Shown here: positions 14,927 through 23,063 of the stretch, in pieces
Layout: each line of letters starts with the position of its first letter
How positions within the stretch are numbered: position 1 is the stretch's first letter
Assembly (NCBI GenBank): GCA_018304545.1
Contig: JAGVVZ010000010.1
Location: 1-33,415 of the forward strand
Direction of reading: 5' to 3'
From: Candidatus Aenigmatarchaeota archaeon
GTDB lineage: Archaea > Aenigmatarchaeota > Aenigmatarchaeia > CG10238-14
Length of the DNA: 33,415 nt
Position numbers and translations under genes: made by a program
Notes under the pieces: generated by a model
What the model was told of the DNA's origin: nothing
What the model saw: only the letters and a program-made list of their open reading frames with translations
Database searches by the model: none

Positions 14927-15640
14927 TTACAAAACTTTATAATAAACTCTTCTATTATTTTTTCCCTTGTTTTCTATACTAACTAACTCAATTGTTCCTA
15001 TTTCTGATGTATTTCCAACTTGTGTTCCGCCATCCGCTTGTAAATCAACACCTTCTATTTCTACTAGTCTCAGTTCGGATACTTGGGGAGGCAGAGCTTT
15101 GGCCAACTTAACTACATCGGGTATTTCCATTGCCTGTTCTCTCTTCATAAAGTAGAATTTTACTGGTAAAGTTCTTGTTACTATTTCGTTTGCTTTTTGG
15201 AAATATTCTTTTATTTTGTCCCTATCGAAATTTTCTAAATCAAAATCAATTCTTGATTTATCAACTCCAAGTTGGTTTCCTGTTATTAAAGCACCTGTCT
15301 CTTTGTTTATAACAGCACTAAGAATATGCGCAGCTGTATGCATTCTCATTAGAATATATCTCCTTTCCCAATCTATAACTCCTGTAACTTCATCGTCTAC
15401 TGAAATACCTGATTCTACAACTTCATGAACAATTTCTCCCTTTTGTTTAATTACTCTCAAAACAGTAAATTTCTGGTTATCTGATTTTCTTATAATAACA
15501 CCAAGGTCAGTTGATTGTCCACCTGATTCTGGATAAAAGACCGTCCTGTCAAGAATTATTTTATTATTATCTTCAACTTTGATAACACTAGCATCAAACT
15601 CTTTCATGTAATGATCTCTCAAATATAGCATTTCTGTCAT
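14927..15640 (-). CDS. alaX: Alanyl-tRNA editing protein AlaX (standalone)
   Basis: The 237-residue protein is of AlaX-M length. It has the N-terminal FYPESGGQSTDLG motif and the zinc site HTAAH at residues 101-105, so the HxxxH half is intact. The second half, normally CGGTH, is DGGTQ at residues 203-207 within LQADGGTQVGNTSEIG. The Asp at the Cys position is common among AlaX-M proteins; the Gln at the final His position is less expected. Family function is hydrolysis of Ser- or Gly-tRNA(Ala). The altered zinc site makes activity worth checking. It is convergent with the adenosyltransferase and divergent from archease. A second AlaX-type domain is fused to MetRS elsewhere in this window. 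Confidence 0.9.
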   Translation of the reverse strand: MTEMLYLRDHYMKEFDASVIKVEDNNKIILDRTVFYPESGGQSTDLGVIIRKSDNQKFTVLRVIKQKGEIVHEVVESGISVDDEVTGVIDWERRYILMRMHTAAHILSAVINKETGALITGNQLGVDKSRIDFDLENFDRDKIKEYFQKANEIVTRTLPVKFYFMKREQAMEIPDVVKLAKALPPQVSELRLVEIEGVDLQADGGTQVGNTSEIGTIELVSIENKGKNNRRVYYKVL

Positions 15641-15704
15641 ATTCTACATATAGGAAAGATATTATTTTATTTCTATTGGTTGAAATAACAATCAGAGTGT
15701 TTGT

Positions 15705-16133
15705 ATGACATATAAATTTTTAGAAAAAATATCTCTTGCGGATGTAGCTTTTGAAGCTAAAGGTAAAACATTAGAAGATATGTTGGAATCGGCCGCTTTA
15801 GCAGTCACAAACACTATGATAAAAGACATAAAAAAAATCACACACAAAATCAATAAAAAAGTAAATGTTATTTCAGACGATGCAGAAAAATTAACACATG
15901 ATTTTTTACAAGAGATAGTATTCCTCAAAGACGCTAAAAAACTTTTATTTTCCGAGTTTAAAATAAAAATAAAATACGGCCATAAATTAGAATTAAATGC
16001 TGTATTGAAAGGAGAAAAGTTGAATATGAAAAAACACGAACTACTAGTTGATGTAAAAGCAGTTACATGGCATAAATTTTCTGTAAAAAAAGATGGAAAC
16101 GGATGGAAAGCTATCGTCGTCCTGGATGTTTAA
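15705..16133 (+). CDS. Archease, RtcB activator
   Basis: The 142-residue protein matches archease: MTYKFLEKISLADVAFEAKG at the start (the strand with the metal-binding Asp), ESAALAVTNTM, a central helix with HDFLQEIVFLKDAKK, then KAVTWHKFSV, and VVLDV at the C-terminus with the terminal acidic residue. Archease speeds up guanylylation of RtcB and widens its nucleotide use. It is encoded 3 kb from rtcB on the same strand, separated by the cobalamin genes and alaX, so it must use its own promoter between alaX and its start. Identification is confident. The first helix reads EDMLESAALA as in other members. Confidence 0.93.
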   Translation: MTYKFLEKISLADVAFEAKGKTLEDMLESAALAVTNTMIKDIKKITHKINKKVNVISDDAEKLTHDFLQEIVFLKDAKKLLFSEFKIKIKYGHKLELNAVLKGEKLNMKKHELLVDVKAVTWHKFSVKKDGNGWKAIVVLDV

Positions 16134-16181
16134 AGAATATATTATTCCATACTTATAATTTCAATAATAAAGACGATTAAT

Positions 16182-16630
16182 ATGTTGAATGTTGGAGATG
16201 AAGCACCCAATTTTGAAGCGCTAGATCAAAATGGAAAGATTATAAAACTTAGTGATTTCAAAGGCAAAAGAGTAGTGATGTATTTTTATCCCAAAGACTA
16301 TACACCTGGCTGCACTATAGAAGCATGTGAATTTAGAGATTTTATGGAAAAATTTCAGAAAAAAATGTAATAGTTTTAGGTATTAGCGTAGATGATATAT
16401 TTTCTCACAAAGGTTTTATAGAAAAGCATAATCTGAATTTTATATTAATATCGGACGCTGCAAAAAAAATTTCGAAGGATTATGGAGTCTTGAACATAAC
16501 TGGAAAATCAATAAGATCTACTTTCATTATAGATGAAAATGGAGTGATAAAATATATATTTTCTAAAGTAAACCCAGATGGTCATGCCAAAGAAGTTTTA
16601 GAAGCTATAAGAAAATCATTTAATTTATAA
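16182..16630 (+). pseudogene. Peroxiredoxin (BCP/PrxQ type), frameshifted at A7
   Basis: The first frame (16182-16370) encodes the thioredoxin-fold front half, NVGDEAPNFEALDQNGK and YFYPKDYTPGCTIEACEF, with the peroxidatic Cys at 44 and the resolving Cys at 49, as in bacterioferritin comigratory protein. It ends after FQKKM at a run of seven A (16359-16365). In the frame entered at 16367 the other half continues perfectly: VIVLGISVDDIFSHKGF, RSTFIIDENGVI and a stop at 16630. One additional A would give a full 149-residue enzyme. The end overlaps the convergent dehydrogenase-like gene by 6 bases. A base missed in assembly or slippage at the A tract is as likely as true loss. Confidence 0.85.
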
Positions 16631-17575
16631 CTCAACCATGTTTTTTGATTTATTTTTAGCTAATGCAACAATATTTTCTACCCAAGTTTCCATCAATGCT
16701 GTCATTACCTCACTTGTATACCAACCAAAACCCTGCAGCCCAATAGCATTTTCTAAATCAGCTAAAGGAGTATTAATCAAATCTTCAGCTTCATAAATAT
16801 AAGTAGCAACTTTTTTTGATCTGATCGCCTCTGCCATAGCTTCTTCATCGACCATTTCTCTATCAGCAATATTTATTATAATAGCACCTTTTTTTATTTT
16901 ATGAATTTCCTTCTTACTGATTAATCCTTTATTTTCGTTGACATGGGTAGCATGAATTGATATGGCATCTGACTCTCTTAAGATTTCACCGAGAGTTTTC
17001 ATTTCTACACTATTTTGACTCTTAGGTGAACGGTTACAAGCAATTACTCTCATACCAAAGCATTTAGCAATTTCAGCAACTCTGCTTCCTATGTTACCTA
17101 AACCTATTATTCCCAAAGTCTTACCTTTCAACTCAAACCCCATTTCTAATTTATATTGACCTTTCTGCGTTCTCCTATCAGTTAAAATTATTTGTTTACT
17201 TGCGCATAACAGAAGAGCTATTGTGTGTTCAGCAATTGTTTCACTTTGTAATTTAGCAGGGAGACTACATACAACAATTTTTCTTTTTCTACAGTAATCA
17301 AGATCGACCCAGCCATATGATGTTGTACCTAAGGCAATTCCTTTTAGTCTTGGTAAAGTTTCCATAATTGTTACTAATCTATTTTTTGCTTTTTCAAAGC
17401 CTCCAAGAATATCAGGATTTACCGCAATTATTTCAGCATCTTTAGCAATCTCGATTAATTGATTCAATGGGTATTCTTTATATTCATCAACAAAACTCAC
17501 TTTTCCTATATTGGTTAGCGTGATTTGTTGTTCTTTGAGAAAATCTGACTTTGGATTAAAAATGACGATCTTCAT
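16625..17575 (-). CDS. D-2-hydroxyacid dehydrogenase-like protein lacking catalytic residues
   Basis: The 316-residue protein has the NAD-binding domain of the family: GKTLGIIGLGNIGSRVAEIA, the following MRVIACNRS, and the SIHATHVNENKGLI segment. The residues that do the chemistry are changed. The usual ARG motif reads INIADREMVDEEAM, putting Asp where the catalytic Arg belongs, and the TPH segment reads GLQGFGWYTSE with no His. The Glu in YIYEAED may remain. NAD binding is probably kept but classical dehydrogenase activity is doubtful. It lies 9 bases downstream of the endonuclease IV-like gene in the same direction, so they are probably co-transcribed. Confidence 0.8.
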   Translation of the reverse strand: MKIVIFNPKSDFLKEQQITLTNIGKVSFVDEYKEYPLNQLIEIAKDAEIIAVNPDILGGFEKAKNRLVTIMETLPRLKGIALGTTSYGWVDLDYCRKRKIVVCSLPAKLQSETIAEHTIALLLCASKQIILTDRRTQKGQYKLEMGFELKGKTLGIIGLGNIGSRVAEIAKCFGMRVIACNRSPKSQNSVEMKTLGEILRESDAISIHATHVNENKGLISKKEIHKIKKGAIIINIADREMVDEEAMAEAIRSKKVATYIYEAEDLINTPLADLENAIGLQGFGWYTSEVMTALMETWVENIVALAKNKSKNMVEL

Positions 17576-17584
17576 AATATTTAA

Positions 17585-18415
17585 TTATTCACTAAATTTA
17601 TATCCTAATTTTTCAAAAATGTTTTTCATCTTTAAACTGTCATGCTCCAATAAAGGACTTTCTGAAATTACTGTTATGTCGATTTTTCTTTTCAAGATTT
17701 CTCTCGCCAAAGGTTCAAAAGGAGGATGTGAATTAATAGGAACGTGTACATCTACGAATCTTTTCTTCTTTTCGTCGAATTTAACACCTTCAAAATGAGA
17801 GTATATACGATCTGATTTCAAAATTTTCAATTTATCAAAAACTTCACCATAATCTATTTTACCATTATTTCTTGCAAACAAATGGGCCCAGTCTATATAA
17901 GGTATTAATTGTCTCGCTTCTTTGCATAGTTCTATTGTTTCATCCAAAGTTCCAAATTGACTCTCCCTAGCCATAGTTTCAATTCCAAGTTTGACATTTT
18001 TTATTCCTTCAGATTTCATTTTATCTAAAATATCCATAAAACCTTCTTTAGTTTTTTCTAATGCTTGTTTAGAATTTAAACCTGTATAATAAGCAGAATG
18101 AATAGCTATTGCTTTTGCATTCATCAATTCTCCTCTATCAGCTGAATCTAATATCATCTTTTTACTAGCTTCAATAGTTTTCTTATCTTTTGAGCAGAGA
18201 TTTATGAAATAGGGTGCATGAATTGTTAATTGAATGTTTAATTTTTTTGCTAAGTCACCTACTTCTCTAGCCAATTCTGGTTTCATTCTAACTCCGCGAA
18301 CAAATTCACATTCTATAGAATTTAACCCTAGTCTAGAAACTTCTTTTATACCTTCTAATGTTCCACCTTTTGTTGTAGTTGGTATTCCAGCTGGGCCAAG
18401 AAATATTTTTTGCAA
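17585..18415 (-). CDS. Endonuclease IV-like TIM-barrel protein (AP endonuclease family 2)
   Basis: The 276-residue protein follows the Nfo metal-site pattern: IHAPYFINL, AIAIHSAYYTG, KLGIETMARESQFGTLDE, DWAHLFARN, IYSHFEGVKF, NSHPPFEPL and ISESPLLEHDS, covering His, His, Glu, Asp plus His, His, His and Glu. One position, the Asp of the classic D-x-H pair, is Asn here. Members of this archaeal branch are annotated as deoxyribonuclease IV, but sugar-phosphate isomerase-type enzymes share the fold, and the change of one ligand keeps that open. It shares a transcript with the dehydrogenase-like protein. It diverges from the alpha-galactosidase gene across a 65-base AT-rich region. Confidence 0.75.
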   Translation of the reverse strand: MQKIFLGPAGIPTTTKGGTLEGIKEVSRLGLNSIECEFVRGVRMKPELAREVGDLAKKLNIQLTIHAPYFINLCSKDKKTIEASKKMILDSADRGELMNAKAIAIHSAYYTGLNSKQALEKTKEGFMDILDKMKSEGIKNVKLGIETMARESQFGTLDETIELCKEARQLIPYIDWAHLFARNNGKIDYGEVFDKLKILKSDRIYSHFEGVKFDEKKKRFVDVHVPINSHPPFEPLAREILKRKIDITVISESPLLEHDSLKMKNIFEKLGYKFSE

Positions 18416-18480
18416 AAAACCACCTATTAAATTTTAATTACTAATGATTTAATAATAAAAATTATTTATAGGGTTTTGTA

Positions 18481-20223
18481 ATGGTTCTTTTTGATATAAA
18501 ATTTAGCAAAGAAAAAAACAATTTAGAAATCCATAATAAAAAAACTAAAGAAGTTATTTTGAGTGATGCTAATTTCGGTATAATTTACAAGAAAAATGGA
18601 AATATCATAAACACTATAGATGCCAGTTTTGAAAAAAAATTCAAAATAGATAATGGTAAATTAAAATTACGAAAAATTAATGGCGATCTAGAAACCAATT
18701 TTCATATAATTTTAGGCACCGACGAGTCAATAGAATTATTTCTATCAGTGAAAAATAAAACAAACAAGAAAATTACATTAATTAATTCTGTTTTATTAGA
18801 GGGTTATCTGGCTTTATGTAAAAAATTTAATAACTGGAAATTTTTCGAACATGGGTGGAATACGGTTAGCCAGTCAAAATATAAAAAAATTTCTGATAAA
18901 TCCAAAAAGAGTATTGTATTATCTAGAAATTATAATATTAATTCATTCAATAAAGACTATGGCTCGTTAGGAAATGAAATTGTAAGTGAAATGTTTAGTT
19001 TAGCGGTAGATAAAACTAATGATCTATGTTTGTTAATGGGGGCTACTACAACAAAAAAACAATACTCGCAAGTGTATTGGTATTTAGACGATTTTCCTAA
19101 GTTTAGATTAACATCACAAATGGACGAAGTCACGTTAGAAAAAAATGAAGAAATATCTACAGAAATTTTTTTAATTTGTTTTGGAGAAAAATCGGAAGTA
19201 TTAAAGTTGTATTCAAAAAAGGTTGCAGAAAAAATGAACCCGCCAATACCAGAAAAAAATTATAGTGGATGGTGCTCGTGGTATTATTATAGTAATGATA
19301 TTTCTGAAAAAATAATACTTAGAGAATTAAAAGTTGTATCTAAAATAAAACAAAAAATTCCTTTCAAATATTTTTTGGTGGACGATGGTTATTGTATAAC
19401 AGGAGACTGGTTAGAATATCACAAAGTTTTCCCGAATGGCATGAAATTTTTAGCCGATGAAATCAAGAAACAAAAACTATCGCCGGGCATCTGGTTAACA
19501 CCATATTTGATTGATAGAAAATCCAAAGTTTATAAAAAACATCAAGATTGGATATTATTAAACAAAAAAGGAAACCCCGTTTTTTGCACAAAAATTACAT
19601 TCAACCCATTAATTGGTTTTGAAAAATGGAATAAATACACTTTAGATCCAACACATCCTGAAGTCAAAAAATGGATAACGCATGTTATAGATACAGTGGT
19701 TAACGAATGGGGGTATGAATTGCTGAAACTGGATTTCTTACATTCATTATCTATGTCCGACAGTTACTATCAAAAAAATATAACAAGAGCACAAGCACTA
19801 AGAATAGGAATAGAAACAATAAGAAAAACTGCGGGAAATAAAGTTCATATAACAGGAGCCATAACACCGTTGTCTCCAACTATAGGAATTTTTAATTCTA
19901 TGAGAATATCGGGAGATATAATATCGCCACCTTTGGCTCATTTACCAATAATAAATAGAATAATCAATAAATTTACATTTCAAAATAATTTTAGGAACAT
20001 AACATATAGAAAATTCATGCATAAAAATTTTTGGCTGAATGATCCTGATTGTTTGGTTGTAAGATCAAGATTGAAATTGGATAAAAATATTTTCAATAAA
20101 TATTACAATATGATAAAAAATTCTGACTATCAAATCTTTTTGGGAGATAGTATAATAAGACTGAATAAAGAAATAGACACACTAATTTCGCCTATATTCA
20201 ATAATAAGCAAAAAAAACTATAA
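18481..20223 (+). CDS. Alpha-galactosidase-like glycoside hydrolase, GH36
   Basis: The 580-residue protein has the GH36 layout: an N-terminal beta-sandwich (1-about 250), then a TIM barrel opening with YSGWCSWYYYS, FKYFLVDDGY, SPGIWLTPYLID and TLDPTHPEVKKWI. YELLKLDFLH contains the nucleophile Asp at 418, and NSMRISGDI contains the acid/base Asp at 479. There is no signal peptide, so it acts inside the cell. The substrate is an alpha-linked galactose or related sugar; the exact sugar is unknown. It diverges from the endonuclease IV-like gene, and the next gene on the same strand is a membrane glycosyltransferase. A hairpin with a T-tract follows its stop. Its AT content is high, like its neighbours. 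Confidence 0.85.
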   Translation: MVLFDIKFSKEKNNLEIHNKKTKEVILSDANFGIIYKKNGNIINTIDASFEKKFKIDNGKLKLRKINGDLETNFHIILGTDESIELFLSVKNKTNKKITLINSVLLEGYLALCKKFNNWKFFEHGWNTVSQSKYKKISDKSKKSIVLSRNYNINSFNKDYGSLGNEIVSEMFSLAVDKTNDLCLLMGATTTKKQYSQVYWYLDDFPKFRLTSQMDEVTLEKNEEISTEIFLICFGEKSEVLKLYSKKVAEKMNPPIPEKNYSGWCSWYYYSNDISEKIILRELKVVSKIKQKIPFKYFLVDDGYCITGDWLEYHKVFPNGMKFLADEIKKQKLSPGIWLTPYLIDRKSKVYKKHQDWILLNKKGNPVFCTKITFNPLIGFEKWNKYTLDPTHPEVKKWITHVIDTVVNEWGYELLKLDFLHSLSMSDSYYQKNITRAQALRIGIETIRKTAGNKVHITGAITPLSPTIGIFNSMRISGDIISPPLAHLPIINRIINKFTFQNNFRNITYRKFMHKNFWLNDPDCLVVRSRLKLDKNIFNKYYNMIKNSDYQIFLGDSIIRLNKEIDTLISPIFNNKQKKL

Positions 20224-20232
20224 TATCCGTAT

Positions 20233-20255
20233 ACTTCTATTTTATAGAAGTTTTT
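20233..20255 (+). terminator. Hairpin with T-run after the GH36 gene
   Basis: An 8-bp perfect stem, acttctat paired with atagaagt across a three-base ttt loop (20233-20251), is followed by a run of T to 20255, ten bases after the stop codon. Archaeal termination relies mainly on T-tracts, so the T-run may be the active part. Confidence 0.45.
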
Positions 20256-20301
20256 AAAATAATAATCGCGTTTTTAAAATTTAAATTTTACAATTATATT
20301 A

Positions 20302-21963
20302 ATGAAGCAAAAAACGGCCATATTAGCAATTTTTATTATTTCTGCTATAAGTTTATTTATTTTCCTTTATGGAACAAAAAACGAAGCTCCAATGGATGAT
20401 GCATATATCGGCTTTGAGTACATAAGAAACATAAAAAATAATAAGGGATTAGTTTTTAATGAAAACCAATACACGGGAATTGGTGCGAGCACAATTTTAT
20501 GGTATTTTATTTTGGCTTCTGGATTAAACATAGGGATTAATGAAATTTTGTTTTCAAAAATAATAGGAATACTATCATATTTCATATCTGTACTCTGCGT
20601 TTTTTATTTATCAAAAATTTTTTCTTCAGTACTGTTTAAAGATTATAAACAAAATTTATTCGTTTTGTTTTCAACTTTATTTTTTTCTATATCGGGAAAT
20701 ATAATTTGGTTTTCAATTTCTGGTATGGAAACTATAATGTTTATTTCCCTATTATTAATGAGCCTGGTATTCTACCTTAAAGAGAAAAAAATATTACTGG
20801 GTATTGTACTTGGTCTTTTAACTTTAACGAGATTAGAAGGATCTACCATGTTATTATCCATGGTCATCATAGATATCTACAACTCTAAAAATCGGAACAA
20901 AATTTTTCCATACTTATTTTCTTTTTTAATTGTAGTAATTCCATGGCTAATCTTTATTTACAGTACAACTGGAAATGTGTTTCCAACATCGTTCTCAGGA
21001 AAAAGATATACTCAAATTACTGCAATAAACAAATTAACTGACAATTTTCCTCTAATATCTTACATAACAAAAAACAATCTTTTGCTCTTTCTTAGTACAT
21101 GGACATTATACTCATTTTATTTCGTGTTTGACGGAATCAATTTGCCAGGAATTACTATTTCGACAAGTAAATTGTTGGGAATTCCGTATTTTAATTTTTC
21201 TTTAATAGGACTCGTAGTGTTTTTATTCTTTGTTATACCATTAACATTTTTGGGGTTTAGAAAAATAATTCAAAGCAAAAAAAATGTCAATTTAAAATAT
21301 AAGAGCCATAATATCATAGTAATTTTCTTACTATGGATTATTTTACATAACATATCATATATGGTTTTTTTACCAACAATAGGAACTACTAGCAGATATC
21401 AAAGCATGAACCACTATCTAGTTTGGTCAATTCCGTTAATAGGTATAATCGCAATCAGAAACAAAAAGGTTATGAGTTTATTTTTATTTTTATTAGTTGT
21501 ATTATCAGTTTTGAATGTTATTTATTGGTCTAATGTATATAAGGCCAATCTAACTCATATAGAAAACGTAAGGAAACAATCGGCATTCTTTATCAGGAAT
21601 ACTTCTACTAATAAATTTGCAGCGCATGATATAGGTGTTGTAAAATATTACTCGTCAAAAACAGTCGTGGACTTGGGAGGACTAATAGATAAAAATTTTA
21701 TCAATTTTATAAAAAATGATAAAGTAGATGACTATCTAAAGAATAACAATGTAACATATTTGGTTTTACCGGGAAAACATAGTACAGAAGAAAAACCGAT
21801 ATATGATTTTTTAGAATTTTTGAAATTAACAAACTCGACAGAGAAATATAGAATCAAAGAAATAGCATCGTTTGAAATTGATTTTGAAACCTGGGAACTC
21901 GGATTTGAACCAACAGGAAATTATTTGCCAAGTGTTAAAGTGTACGAAATCGAATGGATATAA
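20302..21963 (+). CDS. GT-C fold membrane glycosyltransferase-like protein
   Basis: The 553-residue protein starts with a membrane helix (AILAIFIISAISLFIFLYG) followed by APMDDAYIGFEYIRN, with the acidic DD at residues 32-33. This is the catalytic loop of lipid-linked glycosyltransferases in the GT-C group, where the pattern is usually DDAYISFRYARNL...G.VFN. About ten more hydrophobic segments follow up to residue 420, and a soluble C-terminal domain of about 120 residues ends the protein. It is expected to add a sugar from a polyprenyl-phosphate donor to glycolipid or glycoprotein at the outer membrane face. It lies downstream of the GH36 gene and may share its sugar pathway, although a terminator-like hairpin separates them. 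Confidence 0.7.
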   Translation: MKQKTAILAIFIISAISLFIFLYGTKNEAPMDDAYIGFEYIRNIKNNKGLVFNENQYTGIGASTILWYFILASGLNIGINEILFSKIIGILSYFISVLCVFYLSKIFSSVLFKDYKQNLFVLFSTLFFSISGNIIWFSISGMETIMFISLLLMSLVFYLKEKKILLGIVLGLLTLTRLEGSTMLLSMVIIDIYNSKNRNKIFPYLFSFLIVVIPWLIFIYSTTGNVFPTSFSGKRYTQITAINKLTDNFPLISYITKNNLLLFLSTWTLYSFYFVFDGINLPGITISTSKLLGIPYFNFSLIGLVVFLFFVIPLTFLGFRKIIQSKKNVNLKYKSHNIIVIFLLWIILHNISYMVFLPTIGTTSRYQSMNHYLVWSIPLIGIIAIRNKKVMSLFLFLLVVLSVLNVIYWSNVYKANLTHIENVRKQSAFFIRNTSTNKFAAHDIGVVKYYSSKTVVDLGGLIDKNFINFIKNDKVDDYLKNNNVTYLVLPGKHSTEEKPIYDFLEFLKLTNSTEKYRIKEIASFEIDFETWELGFEPTGNYLPSVKVYEIEWI

Positions 21964-22073
21964 TTACCGATAGATAAAATAATTAAAACCTATTTATTAA
22001 TTACTATCTAAAAAATAATATGGTACGATGCTTTAATAGTTAACTTTTTTATATTAGAGATTAATATATTCAT

Positions 22074-23024
22074 ATGCTACATATATCAAAAAATAAGCTT
22101 CACCATTTATATTTAGTTAAAAAATTGGATTCTGTAGAAATTGCTAAAATTTTTAATTGTAATAAAATGACCATTCTTAGAAAATTACACGAACATAATA
22201 TAAAAATAAGACCAGGCGGATCAAAAGTTAAAATAAATAGAGCCACATTAGAGAACTTGTATTTAAAGGATAGAAAATCTACTTGGAAAATTGCGGAAAT
22301 TTTAGGATACTCACGTTCTACCATTTATCAGCACTTGATAAAATTAGGCATTAAACCAAGGGATCTATCAAGTTCTCATATTTTATATAAAAGAAAAAAA
22401 TTTAGTGGCAATGAGGTAGAGAAATCGTATATTGTTGGTTTTGCCATAGGTGATTTGAGAGTTAGAAAATCTGGAAAGGAAGGTAAAACAATTAAGGTTG
22501 ATTGCGCCTCAACAAAAAAAGCGCAAATAAAACTAATAGAAAGTTTATTTAAAAGATATGGTCGAGTTTGGAAAAGTAAACTATTTGGTGGCGGAAAAAT
22601 TCAAATAGAAGCTTTTTTGGACGACTCCTTTTCCTTTTTATTGAATTCGAGAGAATATTTAAATCATATATTTAATGAAGATAGAATGTTTTGGCCTTTT
22701 TTTGCGGGTTTTGTTGATGCTGAAGGATGTATACATATAAGCAATAACAGGCCACATCTTTTAATAGGAAACTATGACGTTGAATTATTGATAAAGATAA
22801 GAAAAAAATTAATCTATATGGGTCTACCTATTAGACCGCTGACCAAGGACAATAAGCTCAGAGTTAATAGTGGGGGTTATGTTAGGAAGAATTACTACTG
22901 GACGTTACGTGTGGATAGAAGGGATTCGCTTAATTTTTTGTTTAAAATTTTAATAAAATATATAAAACATGCTAAAAGAATTTCAGATATGAAAAAGGCA
23001 ATGAGTATGATAAGTAAAAATTAA
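22074..23024 (+). CDS. Free-standing LAGLIDADG homing endonuclease with tandem HTH head
   Basis: The 316-residue protein begins with two short helix-turn-helix repeats (DSVEIAKIFNCNKMTILRKL, then TWKIAEILGYSRSTIYQHL) at about residues 15-100. It then carries two LAGLIDADG-type motifs: SYIVGFAIGDLRV (about 118-130, degenerate) and FFAGFVDAEGCI (about 211-222, well kept). The spacing and the sequence between (KVDCASTKKAQIKLI, LLNSREY) fit a monomeric LAGLIDADG enzyme. It is not inside an intron or intein: it stands between complete genes, 110 bases after the glycosyltransferase and 39 bases before metG. Such enzymes cut a long DNA site and spread themselves. The target cannot be told from this window. 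The second motif retains its acidic residue. Confidence 0.85.
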   Translation: MLHISKNKLHHLYLVKKLDSVEIAKIFNCNKMTILRKLHEHNIKIRPGGSKVKINRATLENLYLKDRKSTWKIAEILGYSRSTIYQHLIKLGIKPRDLSSSHILYKRKKFSGNEVEKSYIVGFAIGDLRVRKSGKEGKTIKVDCASTKKAQIKLIESLFKRYGRVWKSKLFGGGKIQIEAFLDDSFSFLLNSREYLNHIFNEDRMFWPFFAGFVDAEGCIHISNNRPHLLIGNYDVELLIKIRKKLIYMGLPIRPLTKDNKLRVNSGGYVRKNYYWTLRVDRRDSLNFLFKILIKYIKHAKRISDMKKAMSMISKN

Positions 23025-23063
23025 AAGTATAAAAAGATTAAGTTACTAAATAGTTGGTATTCA

